Assembly: GCF_003253545.1 (NCBI RefSeq)
Contig: NZ_QKYV01000001.1
Location: forward strand, 392,574-456,573
Source: Mesonia algae
GTDB taxonomy: Bacteria; Bacteroidota; Bacteroidia; Flavobacteriales; Flavobacteriaceae
Direction: 5' to 3'
DNA: 64,000 bases
Positions within the stretch are counted from its first letter, which is position 1; each line of letters starts with the position of its first letter. The notes under the pieces are model-generated. The model saw only the letters and a program-made list of their open reading frames with translations, was not told the origin of the DNA and made no database searches. This document shows positions 1 through 8,829 of the stretch, piece after piece. The position numbers and the translations under genes were made by a program.

Positions 1-795
1 TCAGAAATTCAAGATAAAAAATTAGAGATCTCAGGCTTTCATCAAGATTGGGCGATGCCAACATTTACTATTGTTCGGTTTTTGTTGTACGCTTTTATGT
101 TTGTGTTGATATTCCCATTATTACCAGGATCAGATTCTAACATTTTTAAAGGAGTTTCGGTATTTCTTGGGGTTTTACTTTCTTTAGGATCTTCATCTGC
201 CATTGCCAATATGGTTGCAGGTTTGGTGATTACCTATATGCGTCCTTTTAAAATTGGAGATCGTATTAATATTGGCAACACTTCTGGAAATGTGGTAGAA
301 AAGACATTGTTAGTCACGCGTTTAAGAACCATCAAAAACGAAGAAATTACCATTCCTAATTCAGCTGTTCTTAACGGAAATACAATTAATTACTCTTCCT
401 ATGGAGAACAAGAAGGTTTAATTATAAATACTACGGTTACGCTAGGGTATGATATCCCTTATAAAAAAGTAAATGAAGCATTAATTGAAGCTGCTTTAAG
501 AACAAATGCCATCCAAAAGAAGCCACAACCCTTTGTTTTGCAAACCAGTTTAGATGATTTTTATGTTTCGTATCAATTAAATGCTTACACCAAAGAACCC
601 AACAAACAGGCTTTAATATATTCAGAATTGCATCAAAATATTCAGGATTGTTGCAATGAAATGGATATTGAAATCTTATCGCCGCATTATCGAGCGCAGC
701 GTGACGGAAGTATGACTACCATCCCTGCAGATTATTTAGATAAGGACTATAAAGCGCCTCCTTTTCATGTCAATATTCAAAAAGAAGATAATTAA
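1..795 (+). CDS. MscS-family mechanosensitive ion channel, 5' partial
   Basis: The frame is already open at base 1, so the start codon and first membrane helices lie outside the window; 264 residues are present. Visible are a hydrophobic helix (FLLYAFMFVLIF), then the Gly/Ala/Ser-rich pore-lining helix (GSSSAIANMVAG) and the RPFKIGDRI and EITIPNS signatures of the MscS beta domain, followed by a mixed alpha/beta C-terminal domain. The family forms tension-gated inner-membrane channels that release solutes on osmotic downshock. An internal ATG at 55 is not the true start because coding similarity continues upstream. The next gene converges on it 3 bp away. The family call is secure; the subtype is not. 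Confidence 0.9.
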   Translation, partial: SEIQDKKLEISGFHQDWAMPTFTIVRFLLYAFMFVLIFPLLPGSDSNIFKGVSVFLGVLLSLGSSSAIANMVAGLVITYMRPFKIGDRINIGNTSGNVVEKTLLVTRLRTIKNEEITIPNSAVLNGNTINYSSYGEQEGLIINTTVTLGYDIPYKKVNEALIEAALRTNAIQKKPQPFVLQTSLDDFYVSYQLNAYTKEPNKQALIYSELHQNIQDCCNEMDIEILSPHYRAQRDGSMTTIPADYLDKDYKAPPFHVNIQKEDN

Positions 796-798
796 TGA

Positions 799-1458
799 TT
801 AGACTAGTTTTTTTATCTCTTCAGATTCTATAATTTGCTTATTAGATTGAGAATTAGCCAATACTAGCATTGCATTAGCAATGGTTGATGCAGAAATAGA
901 TCGATATTTTTTTAAGGGACCTAACATCGCAAAATTGGCAATCTTCATGATTTGTTTCCATAAAAATTCAAACGGACGTTTTTCTTTCCGTTTACCGGAA
1001 ATTAATGAAGGTCGTAGAATGTAAGTATGTTTTATTTCTTGTTGAAGAACATTAGCTTCTGCCCTTCCTTTAATCTGATTGTAAAAAAACCGACTTTCTA
1101 AATCCGCGCCAAGCGCAGAAATCATTATAAAAGTATTTATTTGATTCTCTTTTGCTAATACTGAAGCTTGTGTAGGAATACCAACATCTACCTTTTCATA
1201 AACGTCATTATTAGGGGTTTTCTTTTGAGTGCTCCCAATACAACAAAAAACCTCATCGCCTGTAAAATGATTTTTTTGTTCGGTTAACCGAAGTAAATCT
1301 ACTTTAAATTCTACCAATTTTAGATGGGTAAAGCCAAGGCTTCTTCTAGTAAAAACTTTTACTTTCTCATAGCGTTCATCTTTAAGAAGTTGGTCTAATA
1401 AAAGTCCGCCAGTTAACCCTGTTGCTCCTAATACAATAGCTGTTTTTCTCTTTTTCAT
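799..1458 (-). CDS. NAD(P)-binding Rossmann-fold protein (atypical SDR, TIP30/HTATIP2-like)
   Basis: 219 residues. The N-terminus has the glycine-rich dinucleotide loop VLGATGLTGGLLL (about residues 9-21), typical of atypical short-chain dehydrogenases of the NAD(P)H-binding/NmrA group. A central MISALGAD and a YNQIKGRAE segment match the Ser and Y-x-x-x-K region in proteins resembling human HTATIP2, and ILRPSLISG follows as in that group. No substrate can be inferred. It is convergent with the mscS-like gene and divergent from dinB; no operon partner is visible. Confidence 0.8.
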   Translation of the reverse strand: MKKRKTAIVLGATGLTGGLLLDQLLKDERYEKVKVFTRRSLGFTHLKLVEFKVDLLRLTEQKNHFTGDEVFCCIGSTQKKTPNNDVYEKVDVGIPTQASVLAKENQINTFIMISALGADLESRFFYNQIKGRAEANVLQQEIKHTYILRPSLISGKRKEKRPFEFLWKQIMKIANFAMLGPLKKYRSISASTIANAMLVLANSQSNKQIIESEEIKKLV

Positions 1459-1520
1459 CTTATAAAGATAAAAAATATACGAATCGTTTTAAGTAAAAGC
1501 ACTATTCATAAAACATGTTT

Positions 1521-1528
1521 TAACTTTG
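1521..1528 (+). promoter_or_regulatory. Putative -7 element (TAACTTTG) of dinB
   Basis: Matches the Bacteroidota -7 consensus TAnnTTTG exactly. It ends only 6 bases before the dinB ATG, which would place the transcription start at or next to the start codon. No TTG -33 element is seen at the usual 17-23 base spacing, so this is a partial promoter call. Confidence 0.45.
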
Positions 1529-1534
1529 TAGTTA

Positions 1535-2626
1535 ATGACACTACGCAAAATAATTCATGTAGATATGGATGCTTTTTACGCTTCTGTAGAGCAACTCGAT
1601 AATCCCGAATTACGAGGAAAAGCAATTGCTGTAGGTGGAGGTTCTAAACGCGGCGTAGTGAGTGCTGCTAGTTATGAGGCTCGTAAATTTGGAGTGAAAA
1701 GTGCTATGAGCGGTGCTTTGGCTCAAAAACTTTGTCCGCATCTTATCTTTGTCAAATCAAATTTTGATCGTTACCGAGAAGTTTCTCAACAGATAAGAAA
1801 AATTTTCTTTGAGTATACAGATTTGGTCGAACCACTTTCTTTAGACGAGGCGTATTTAGATGTGACCGAGAATAAAATGGGCAATCCCAGTGCTACCTTA
1901 ATTGCCCAAGAAATTAGAGAGAAGATAAAAGAAAAAACAGGTTTAAATGCTTCTGCAGGAATATCTATCAATAAATTTGTAGCCAAAATTGCCAGCGATT
2001 ATAACAAGCCTAACGGCCAAAAAACGGTTTATCCCAAAGAGATTGCCTCTTTTTTAGAAGCTTTAGAAATTAGAAAATTTCATGGGGTGGGAAAAGTTAC
2101 TGCAGAGAAAATGTATGGATTAGGGATTTTTACAGGAAGAGATCTAAAAGAGAAATCCCTAGAGTTTTTAGCTGAAAATTTCGGTAAAAGCGGTCCGTAT
2201 TATTATAACGCTGTACGCGGAATTCACTTAAGCGAGGTCAAACCTAACCGCATTAGAAAATCTTTGGGTGCCGAGCGTACTTTTTCTGAAAATATTTCTT
2301 CGGAAGTCTATATGTTAGAACGCTTAGAGCACATTGCCGAAGAGATTGAACGCAGACTAAAAAAGAGTAAAGTCGCTGGAAAAACAGTAACTCTAAAGAT
2401 AAAGTATAGTGATTTTAGTTTACACACCCGTAGTAAAACACTTTCGTATTTTATAGCTTCTAAAGAACTCATTTTAGAAACCGCAAAAGAATTGCTTTAC
2501 CAAGAAAAAATGAAAGATTCAGTGAGGCTTTTAGGTATTTCTTTATCTAATTTAAATACTGATAAGAAAATAAAAGTTGAAGATGAGCCAAAAGATCTTT
2601 ATATACAGCTAAAATTTAAATTTTAA
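1535..2626 (+). CDS. dinB: DNA polymerase IV (Y-family translesion polymerase)
   Basis: 363 residues, full length for the family. The palm carries the metal-binding HVDMDAFYASVE motif (about residues 8-19) and SLDEAYLDV (about 102-110) with the catalytic acidic residues. A helix-hairpin-helix (FHGVGKVTAEKM, about 182-193) and a C-terminal little-finger domain follow. Pol IV copies past damaged bases with low fidelity. The ATG at 1535 begins the conserved IIHVDMDAF stretch and is the only sensible start. The GNAT gene follows 21 bases downstream. No LexA-type operator was recognised. Confidence 0.96.
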   Translation: MTLRKIIHVDMDAFYASVEQLDNPELRGKAIAVGGGSKRGVVSAASYEARKFGVKSAMSGALAQKLCPHLIFVKSNFDRYREVSQQIRKIFFEYTDLVEPLSLDEAYLDVTENKMGNPSATLIAQEIREKIKEKTGLNASAGISINKFVAKIASDYNKPNGQKTVYPKEIASFLEALEIRKFHGVGKVTAEKMYGLGIFTGRDLKEKSLEFLAENFGKSGPYYYNAVRGIHLSEVKPNRIRKSLGAERTFSENISSEVYMLERLEHIAEEIERRLKKSKVAGKTVTLKIKYSDFSLHTRSKTLSYFIASKELILETAKELLYQEKMKDSVRLLGISLSNLNTDKKIKVEDEPKDLYIQLKFKF

Positions 2627-2647
2627 ACTTTTTTGTAACTTTCTACA

Positions 2648-3163
2648 ATGAAAGAGTTTTGTGTTTTAAATACTACCAGATTAAATTTAAGAGCTTTGTC
2701 TATTAAAGACTGGGAAGAAATAGCATATTTAAGGAGTGATATGACTGTGAATAAATATGTTTCTAGACCATCTGCAAGAAATCAAAAAGAAGCTCTAGCA
2801 TTTATTTATAAAATTCAAAAAGGGATTCGAAAAAAGGAGTTACTGTATTGGAGTATTTCGTTAAAAGAAAACCCAAAAATGATTGGAAGTATCTGCCTAT
2901 GGCATTTTTCGGAAGATAAAACGACTGCAGAAGTGGGTTATGATTTAGCTACGAACCAACAAGGCAAAGGAATTATGAATGAAGCTTTGAAAGCTGTAAT
3001 AAATTATGCATTACAAGATCTCCAATTAATTAAAATTGAAGCCTTTACTCATTACGAAAACAGCAAATCATTGTCTTTATTAGAGCGCAATTCATTTGTA
3101 TTAAATCCTAATAGGAAAGATAAAGGAAACGAAAATAATATTATTTTAGAGTTAAACTGCTAA
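2648..3163 (+). CDS. GNAT-family N-acetyltransferase (RimJ/RimL-like)
   Basis: 171 residues. It starts with TTRLNLRALSIKDWEEI, the N-terminal signature of the RimJ/RimL branch, and has the acetyl-CoA-binding loop NQQGKGIMNEAL (about residues 112-123) followed by IEAFTHYENSKSLSLLERN, the usual GNAT motif B region. Such enzymes acetylate N-termini or small molecules; the acceptor cannot be told. It lies 21 bases after dinB and may be co-transcribed or use a TAACTTTC box at 2636. Its stop codon overlaps that of the next, convergent gene by 4 bases. Confidence 0.88.
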   Translation: MKEFCVLNTTRLNLRALSIKDWEEIAYLRSDMTVNKYVSRPSARNQKEALAFIYKIQKGIRKKELLYWSISLKENPKMIGSICLWHFSEDKTTAEVGYDLATNQQGKGIMNEALKAVINYALQDLQLIKIEAFTHYENSKSLSLLERNSFVLNPNRKDKGNENNIILELNC

Positions 3164-3831
3164 TGTGAATTATTACAAGAGTCTTGTATAACAATTGTCT
3201 TATTTATCTTTTTATACCTCACTAACTTTTCCTTGTAAAGAGTATCATTTTTGTAACCTAAATGAATTTTTTCTTTAATAATTCCGTTAGGGATATTTTT
3301 TTTCTGTAGCCATTCTTCATAAGCCGTAGCTAAATAAAGTATAGGAGTATGAAATTCCGTAGAATCCTGAATAATATACTGTAATTCACCTATCTTCTTT
3401 CTCCGCTTTTTTCTTTCTCCCTTAAGATATTTAAATTTATAGAAACTATAATATTCCCCATTAATTAGAGTGTCTTTTAAATTTTCAAAATCATAATCTT
3501 TTACTCTTTTTTTGTAGGGATTTCTATATTTACCCACATTATTGCAGGGAATATTAATATATTCTGCCAAGTGTAAACTATCTTTAAATACAGAAGTTCT
3601 CGAAGAGTTTCCGTTTTGATCTATAAATAAGATTTTATATTCTAAACTGTCTTTATTTGTTAGTCTAACAAAATAACTATTGTCTTTAGAGTTGGTCAAG
3701 AAAAAGAATGTTTCATCATCACAAGCTTTTTTACAATACCTTTTATATTCAATCGCGTAATCAAATGTATAGTGCTTCTGTGCAAAGATTGTACAAGAAA
3801 ACAGTAAAAAGAAGCTTGTGATAATTTTCAT
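3160..3831 (-). CDS. Hypothetical secreted protein, last gene of the acpP-pyk operon
   Basis: 223 residues with a classical signal peptide (MKIITSFFLLFSCTIFAQ). The mature part is Lys/Tyr-rich, with the short run of Cys residues KRYCKKACDDE near residue 33 and a Cys near the C-terminus. I do not recognise the family; the N-terminal FDYAIEYK and the overall size are loosely reminiscent of GLPGLI-type flavobacterial exported proteins, but this is not secure. It begins directly after the pyk stop codon with no gap, so it is probably co-transcribed with pyk. It overlaps the stop codon of the convergent GNAT gene. Confidence 0.75.
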   Translation of the reverse strand: MKIITSFFLLFSCTIFAQKHYTFDYAIEYKRYCKKACDDETFFFLTNSKDNSYFVRLTNKDSLEYKILFIDQNGNSSRTSVFKDSLHLAEYINIPCNNVGKYRNPYKKRVKDYDFENLKDTLINGEYYSFYKFKYLKGERKKRRKKIGELQYIIQDSTEFHTPILYLATAYEEWLQKKNIPNGIIKEKIHLGYKNDTLYKEKLVRYKKINKTIVIQDSCNNSH

Positions 3832-5262
3832 CTAATCAATTTCTGAAACTCTTAAAGTATTTACCATTCCTTTATTACCAATAGGCATGGCTGCAAGGTT
3901 AATAACAAAATCGTTCTTTTTTACGAATTTCTTGTCCTTAGCGATCTGATTAACATCTTCTACAGTTTCATCTGTACTCACAAATTTATCATAGTAAAAA
4001 GCTTTAACACCCCATAATAAACTTAATTGTGTAAGGATTCTCTTATTAGAAGTAAATGCTAAAATATTAGCCGAAGGCCTCCAAGCTGAAATTTGAAACG
4101 CTGTATAACCACTATTGGTTAGGGTACAAATTACTTTGGCATCTATCTCATTTGCCATGGTCGCTGCATGATAACAAACCGATTTAGTAATGTAACGTTT
4201 AGTACGAATATGTGGCGGATTGTGAGGAACTTGTATTAAATCTGAATGTTCTACACTTCTAATAATCTGCGCCATTTTTTCAATAACCTGTACTGGAAAT
4301 TTCCCTACAGATGTCTCTCCACTTAGCATCACAGCGTCGGCACCATCCATTACAGAGTTGGCTACATCGTTTACTTCTGCTCTTGTAGGGGTAAGACTCG
4401 TAATCATCGTTTCCATCATTTGGGTAGCAATAATTACTGGGATTCTTGCTTTTTTAGCTTTTAAGACTAATTCTTTTTGAATCAATGGAACTTCATGAGC
4501 AGGAACCTCTACTCCTAAATCTCCACGAGCTACCATCAAACCATCACAATGTGCTACAATTTTATCAATATTCTTAACCCCTTCAGGTTTTTCTATTTTA
4601 GCAACGATTGGTATTTTATGATCGCTATGTTCATCTATAATTTTTTGTAGCACTTGTAGGTCTTCAGCATTTCTAACAAATGATAAAGCTATCCAGTCTA
4701 CTTGTTGTTTTATAGCAAACTTAGCATCTTCAATATCTTTTTCGGTCAGCGCCGGAAGAGAAATGTCGGTATTTGGTAAGTTGACTCCTTTTCGAGAACG
4801 TAAAGGTCCGCCTTGAATTACCTTTGCTTCTACTTCATTCTTTTGATTTGTACTTACCACTTCAAAAATTAACTTTCCGTCATCTAAAAGAATTCTCTCT
4901 TTAGGTTTTACATCTTGAGGAAAGCTATTATAGTTCATGTAAACACGCTCTTTAGTTCCCTTAAATTCTTCACCAGTAGCAAAAACAATGATCTCTCCTT
5001 TGTTTACCACCACCTCTTCTTTCATTATCCCTACACGAAGTTTTGGTCCTTGTAAATCGGCTAAAATCCCTGCATTGAAACCATATTTTTCATTGAGCTC
5101 TCGTATCATCTTAATACGTTCAACGACATCTTCATAATTGGCGTGAGAAAAATTGATTCTAAAGATATTAACGCCTTTTTCAAGCATTGACTTAAGAATC
5201 TGTTTAGAAGCAGTTGCTGGTCCTAAAGTGGCTACTATTTTTGTTTTCTTTATTTTATTCAT
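3832..5262 (-). CDS. pyk: Pyruvate kinase
   Basis: About 476 residues. Catalyses phosphoenolpyruvate + ADP to pyruvate + ATP, the last step of glycolysis. Signatures in order: KIVATLGPA (N-terminus), FRINFSHA, ADLQGPKLRVG, the active-site segment KIEKPEGVKN, VARGDLGVEVP, and ATQMMETM, then the C-terminal alpha/beta domain (VICTLTNSGYTA) that binds effectors in other pyruvate kinases. I use the ATG at 5262, which overlaps the upstream stop as TGATG; a TTG one codon earlier (5265) is less likely. Fourth or fifth gene of the acpP operon. Confidence 0.97.
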   Translation of the reverse strand: MNKIKKTKIVATLGPATASKQILKSMLEKGVNIFRINFSHANYEDVVERIKMIRELNEKYGFNAGILADLQGPKLRVGIMKEEVVVNKGEIIVFATGEEFKGTKERVYMNYNSFPQDVKPKERILLDDGKLIFEVVSTNQKNEVEAKVIQGGPLRSRKGVNLPNTDISLPALTEKDIEDAKFAIKQQVDWIALSFVRNAEDLQVLQKIIDEHSDHKIPIVAKIEKPEGVKNIDKIVAHCDGLMVARGDLGVEVPAHEVPLIQKELVLKAKKARIPVIIATQMMETMITSLTPTRAEVNDVANSVMDGADAVMLSGETSVGKFPVQVIEKMAQIIRSVEHSDLIQVPHNPPHIRTKRYITKSVCYHAATMANEIDAKVICTLTNSGYTAFQISAWRPSANILAFTSNKRILTQLSLLWGVKAFYYDKFVSTDETVEDVNQIAKDKKFVKKNDFVINLAAMPIGNKGMVNTLRVSEID

Positions 5263-5747
5263 CAACTAAAAGTTAAATTTTCTACAGACTTTAAAGTATC
5301 AAAATCTACTTTATAAGCAGTAATTATTGGGGTAATTTTATGCAATTCAGAGATTATTTTCTTAGAATCAATATGAGATCCTTCATTTTGAATTTTTAAG
5401 AAAAAATCTACGTTTTTATATTCTGGTATTAAATTAGTAGAATACGTCGCATCATCTTTAAACAATGACCCTTCGCTATATAAATTGGATGCTTTTATTT
5501 TATGTTTATTCTCTACCAAGTAATAATTACATTGTTGGTAGTCGTCACAATATTTAAAAAGTTCATAAAACGCCGTTCCTTCTTTATAGGTAAAATCTAC
5601 ATCCATATCTTCCCGGTGTAATCTAAAGTTCAAGGTTTTATTTAGCAAAAAAGATAAGTGATATGCTTCTAAAGAACAATGTATGGCAATAAGATCAAAA
5701 TCTTCTTCTATAAAGGTATTGAGCATTAATTTATTAGCCATAATCAT
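5262..5747 (-). CDS. IPExxxVDY-family protein
   Basis: 161 residues. It contains IPEYKNVDF (about residues 110-118), close to the IPExxxVDY hallmark that names a small Bacteroidota family of unknown function. The family is typically found, as here, between rnc and pyk, which supports the call. The protein is acidic, without a signal peptide or membrane segment, so cytosolic. It overlaps the pyk start by one base, so the two are probably translationally coupled. Two in-frame ATGs (5747 and 5741) could start it. No function is known to me. Confidence 0.85.
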   Translation of the reverse strand: MIMANKLMLNTFIEEDFDLIAIHCSLEAYHLSFLLNKTLNFRLHREDMDVDFTYKEGTAFYELFKYCDDYQQCNYYLVENKHKIKASNLYSEGSLFKDDATYSTNLIPEYKNVDFFLKIQNEGSHIDSKKIISELHKITPIITAYKVDFDTLKSVENLTFS

Positions 5748-5832
5748 TTTCTTAAAATAATAAAGGTAAAGATAAGATTTGCCTTACACAATTTAAGTTG
5801 AGGGCACGTTAAAAAATAATGAAGAATAATTC

Positions 5833-6573
5833 TTATTCTCGGGTATCAATTTTGCTTTGATTGGCAAAATATGCTCGTTTAGATGCTTTTTCTTCAGCTT
5901 TTTTCTTTGAGGTGGCTCTCGCCTTAGCCACAATTTTATCGTCTAAACGAAGTTTAACTGCAAAATGTTTTTGCTCATCTTTGCCTGTGTCCTCATAAAT
6001 ATCATAATGAAATTTTATTTTATTTTTTTGACACCACTCAATCAGTAAACTTTTGTAACTGATAACTCTCCCTTCTAATTGATCTATATCAACATAAGGT
6101 TCAATTACTTTCTTATATATAAATTTTTCACAGTATTTATAACCTTTGTCAAGATAAATAGCGCCTAGCAGCGCTTCAAATAAATTTCCATGAATATTAG
6201 CTCCAAAATGACTCGTAGGGATATTCGTTTCTATATATTTAATGAGGTTAAGATCTTTTCCTAATTCATTAAGGTGTTTTCTACTTACAACCTTAGATCT
6301 CATTTTAGTTAAATAACCTTCATCCCCTTGCGGAACTTCATTAAACAAATGTGCTGCAATTACAGCGCTAAGCATAGCATCTCCTAAAAACTCTAACCTT
6401 TCATAACTTATAGGGTTACCGTCTTTATCTTTCTTATTGAGCGATCTGTGGGTAAATGCTATTTGATAATGCGCTATAGATTTAGGCTTGAAGCCAATAA
6501 TTTTTTGAACTTCAGAAAAAAAATTCCCGCTCTTTTCAGAACGGGAACCTAATATATTTCGAATAACATTCAT
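5833..6573 (-). CDS. rnc: Ribonuclease III
   Basis: 246 residues. Cleaves double-stranded RNA in rRNA and mRNA processing. The N-terminal RIIID domain has AFTHRS and the catalytic YERLEFLGDAML signature (about residues 58-69), with the second acidic site at NLFEALLGAIYLDKG. A dsRNA-binding domain ends the protein (KHFAVKLRLDD and KKKAEEKASKRAYF). It lies 12 bases after fabF in the conserved acpP-fabF-rnc order. The N-terminus carries about 25 extra residues compared with short bacterial forms, as is common in this phylum. Confidence 0.96.
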   Translation of the reverse strand: MNVIRNILGSRSEKSGNFFSEVQKIIGFKPKSIAHYQIAFTHRSLNKKDKDGNPISYERLEFLGDAMLSAVIAAHLFNEVPQGDEGYLTKMRSKVVSRKHLNELGKDLNLIKYIETNIPTSHFGANIHGNLFEALLGAIYLDKGYKYCEKFIYKKVIEPYVDIDQLEGRVISYKSLLIEWCQKNKIKFHYDIYEDTGKDEQKHFAVKLRLDDKIVAKARATSKKKAEEKASKRAYFANQSKIDTRE

Positions 6574-6585
6574 AAAATGAAATTA

Positions 6586-7839
6586 TTATTCGTTTAACTT
6601 TTTAAATAGTACGCAAGCATTGTGACCTCCAAAACCAAAAGTATTACTCATAGCAACATTCACTTCTCTTTCTTGCGCTTTATTAAGCGTAAGATTGAGT
6701 GAAGAATCAATATTTTCATCTGCCGTCTCATGATTTATAGTTGGTGGCACTATACTATGTTTCATTGCTAAAATAGAGGCAATTGCTTCTATAGCTCCAG
6801 CAGCACCTAGTAAGTGACCAGTCATAGACTTGGTAGAGTTAATATTAATGTTCTTAGCGTGTTCTCCAAAAACTTTTGTAATTGCTTTTAATTCGGCTAC
6901 ATCACCTAGTGGCGTTGAAGTACCGTGTGTATTAATTGTATCTACATCTTCTGGTTTTAAACCAGCATTTTGTAAACAATTTTCCATCACAGCTACAACT
7001 CCTATTCCTTCTGGGTGTGGTGCTGTCATATGATAAGCATCAGAAGACATTCCGCCTCCTACAACTTCTGCATAAATTTTTGCTCCACGTGCTTTTGCAT
7101 GCTCGTATTCTTCTAAAACTAAAGCTCCTGCTCCTTCTCCTAATACAAAACCATCTCTGGTTGAATCAAAAGGTCTTGAAGCTTTTTGTGGATCTTCATT
7201 TCTAGTGGAAAGTGCGTGCATCGCATTAAAACCACCCATACCTGCTTGTGTTACTGCTGCTTCACTACCTCCTGTTACCATTACATCACTATACCCTAAA
7301 CGGATATAATTCAAGGCATCAATCATTGCGTTTGCTGATGATGCACAAGCTGAAACAGTCGTGTAGTTTGGCCCCATAAACCCATGTTTAATAGAGATAT
7401 TACCAGGAGCAATATCGGCTATCATCTTAGGAATAAAAAATGGGTTAAAACGCGGAGTACCATCACCATTGGCAAAGTTTTTAACCTCTTCTTGAAAGGT
7501 TTCTAAGCCACCAATACCAGCTCCCCAAATAACACCAACACGGTATTTATTGATGGTATCTAAATCTATAGCAGAATCTTTAATAGCTTCGTCTGATGCT
7601 ACAATAGCATACTGAGCAAATCTATCTAATCTTCTCTTCTCTTTACGATCAAAATACGCATCAAAATCGAAGTTTTTTATTTCACAAGCGAACTTAGTTT
7701 TAAATTTTTCAGTATCAAAATAAGTAATTGGGGCACCCCCACTCTTACCATTAACCAATCCGTCCCAATATTCTTCAATATTGTTACCAATTGGGGTCAA
7801 TGCACCTAAACCTGTAACTACTACTCGCTTTAACTCCAT
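6586..7839 (-). CDS. fabF: 3-oxoacyl-[acyl-carrier-protein] synthase II
   Basis: 417 residues, full length. The condensing enzyme extends acyl-ACP with malonyl-ACP in fatty-acid synthesis. The active-site Cys lies in TVSACASS (about residues 161-168), with the two catalytic His residues in NTHGTSTPLGD (about 303) and TGHLLGAAGA (about 340), preceded by the KSMTGH lysine. Start VVVTGLGALTPIG is the family N-terminus. It sits 12 bases downstream of acpP and is translated with it. Confidence 0.97.
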   Translation of the reverse strand: MELKRVVVTGLGALTPIGNNIEEYWDGLVNGKSGGAPITYFDTEKFKTKFACEIKNFDFDAYFDRKEKRRLDRFAQYAIVASDEAIKDSAIDLDTINKYRVGVIWGAGIGGLETFQEEVKNFANGDGTPRFNPFFIPKMIADIAPGNISIKHGFMGPNYTTVSACASSANAMIDALNYIRLGYSDVMVTGGSEAAVTQAGMGGFNAMHALSTRNEDPQKASRPFDSTRDGFVLGEGAGALVLEEYEHAKARGAKIYAEVVGGGMSSDAYHMTAPHPEGIGVVAVMENCLQNAGLKPEDVDTINTHGTSTPLGDVAELKAITKVFGEHAKNININSTKSMTGHLLGAAGAIEAIASILAMKHSIVPPTINHETADENIDSSLNLTLNKAQEREVNVAMSNTFGFGGHNACVLFKKLNE

Positions 7840-7851
7840 ACTATAGGTTTG

Positions 7852-8088
7852 TTATTTTTTTGCTTCCTCGATGTAAGAAATAGCTTGACCAACAGTAGCT
7901 ATATTTTCTGCCTGGTCGTCTGGAATTTGAATGTCGAATTCTTTTTCGAACTCCATAATTAATTCTACGGTATCTAATGAATCCGCACCTAAATCGTTAG
8001 TAAAGCTAGCTTCGTTTACTACTTCGTTTTCGTCAACTCCTAATTTATCAACGATAATTGCTTTTACTCTTGATGCAATGTCTGACAT
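7852..8088 (-). CDS. acpP: Acyl carrier protein
   Basis: 78 residues, acidic, with the 4'-phosphopantetheine attachment site Ser37 in [12 protein letters not shown]. It carries the growing acyl chain for FabF and the other fatty-acid enzymes. It is first in a minus-strand operon (acpP-fabF-rnc-IPExxxVDY-pyk-secreted protein) and has a well-formed promoter about 30 bases upstream. It is divergent from purN. Confidence 0.97.
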   Translation of the reverse strand: MSDIASRVKAIIVDKLGVDENEVVNEASFTNDLGADSLDTVELIMEFEKEFDIQIPDDQAENIATVGQAISYIEEAKK

Positions 8089-8118
8089 AATCTTATATTT
8101 TTAATTTTGATTAAGTGG

Positions 8119-8147
8119 CAAAAATAAAAAACTTTATTTTAAAACAA
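8119..8147 (-). promoter_or_regulatory. Promoter of the acpP operon
   Basis: On the minus strand, TTG (8147-8145) is followed by an 18-base spacer and TATTTTTG (8126-8119). This fits the Bacteroidota sigma-A pattern of TTG at -33 and TAnnTTTG at -7, and is one of the few in the window with both parts. The predicted start of transcription is about 25 bases before the acpP ATG. Confidence 0.7.
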
Positions 8148-8229
8148 GTTTTAATACCAAAAATGTGGTGTCAATTTACGTATTTTTACATTAATAGCTA
8201 TTTTTACCTTTTAATATTTTGCAAAATTT

Positions 8230-8829
8230 ATGGTTTCAGAATCAAATAACAGTCCCTCTATCAAGAAAATTGTCATCTTCGCCTCTGGGCAAGGATCTAA
8301 CGCTAAGCGAATTATCGAATATTTCTCTAACACGAACCAAATTGAGGTTACCCATGTGTTTTCAAATAATATAAAAGCACCAGTTTTAAGAACTGCTCAC
8401 GATTTAGAAGTTAATGCGCTTCATTTTGATAGATCTGCCTTTTATGACACGCATGAAGTGCTAAATTTATTAAAAGATATTGAGCCAGACCTAATCGTAC
8501 TGGCTGGATTTTTATGGATGATGCCTAAAAATATCATCAAAAACTTTCCTAATAAAATAATCAATCTACATCCTGCTCTTTTACCTAAATATGGAGGAAA
8601 AGGAATGTATGGTGCTAATGTACATAAGGCTGTTCTAGATAATAAAGAAGCAGAAACGGGCATTAGTTTTCATTATGTAAATGAAAAATACGATGAAGGA
8701 AAAATGATAGCTCAAGAAATAATTCCGGTAAACGAAAATGAAACGGTAGCTACTTTACAAAAGAGAATTCACGAATTAGAGCACAAACATTTTGTCAAAG
8801 TAATCGAAGACCTTCTTATTAATGAGTAA
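8230..8829 (+). CDS. purN: Phosphoribosylglycinamide formyltransferase
   Basis: 199 residues. Transfers a formyl group from 10-formyltetrahydrofolate to GAR in purine synthesis. The phosphate-binding FASGQGSNAKRI is near residue 18; the catalytic Asn-His pair lies in INLHPALLPKYGG (about residues 111-123) and the catalytic Asp in YDEGKMIAQ (about 155). The first 10 residues are a weakly conserved extension. It overlaps the next gene by 8 bases and is divergent from acpP. Confidence 0.95.
   Translation: MVSESNNSPSIKKIVIFASGQGSNAKRIIEYFSNTNQIEVTHVFSNNIKAPVLRTAHDLEVNALHFDRSAFYDTHEVLNLLKDIEPDLIVLAGFLWMMPKNIIKNFPNKIINLHPALLPKYGGKGMYGANVHKAVLDNKEAETGISFHYVNEKYDEGKMIAQEIIPVNENETVATLQKRIHELEHKHFVKVIEDLLINE

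Noticed and set aside
6830-7205. Overlapping plus-strand frames opposite fabF
   Set aside because: Leu-rich translations typical of antisense reading; fabF is certain.
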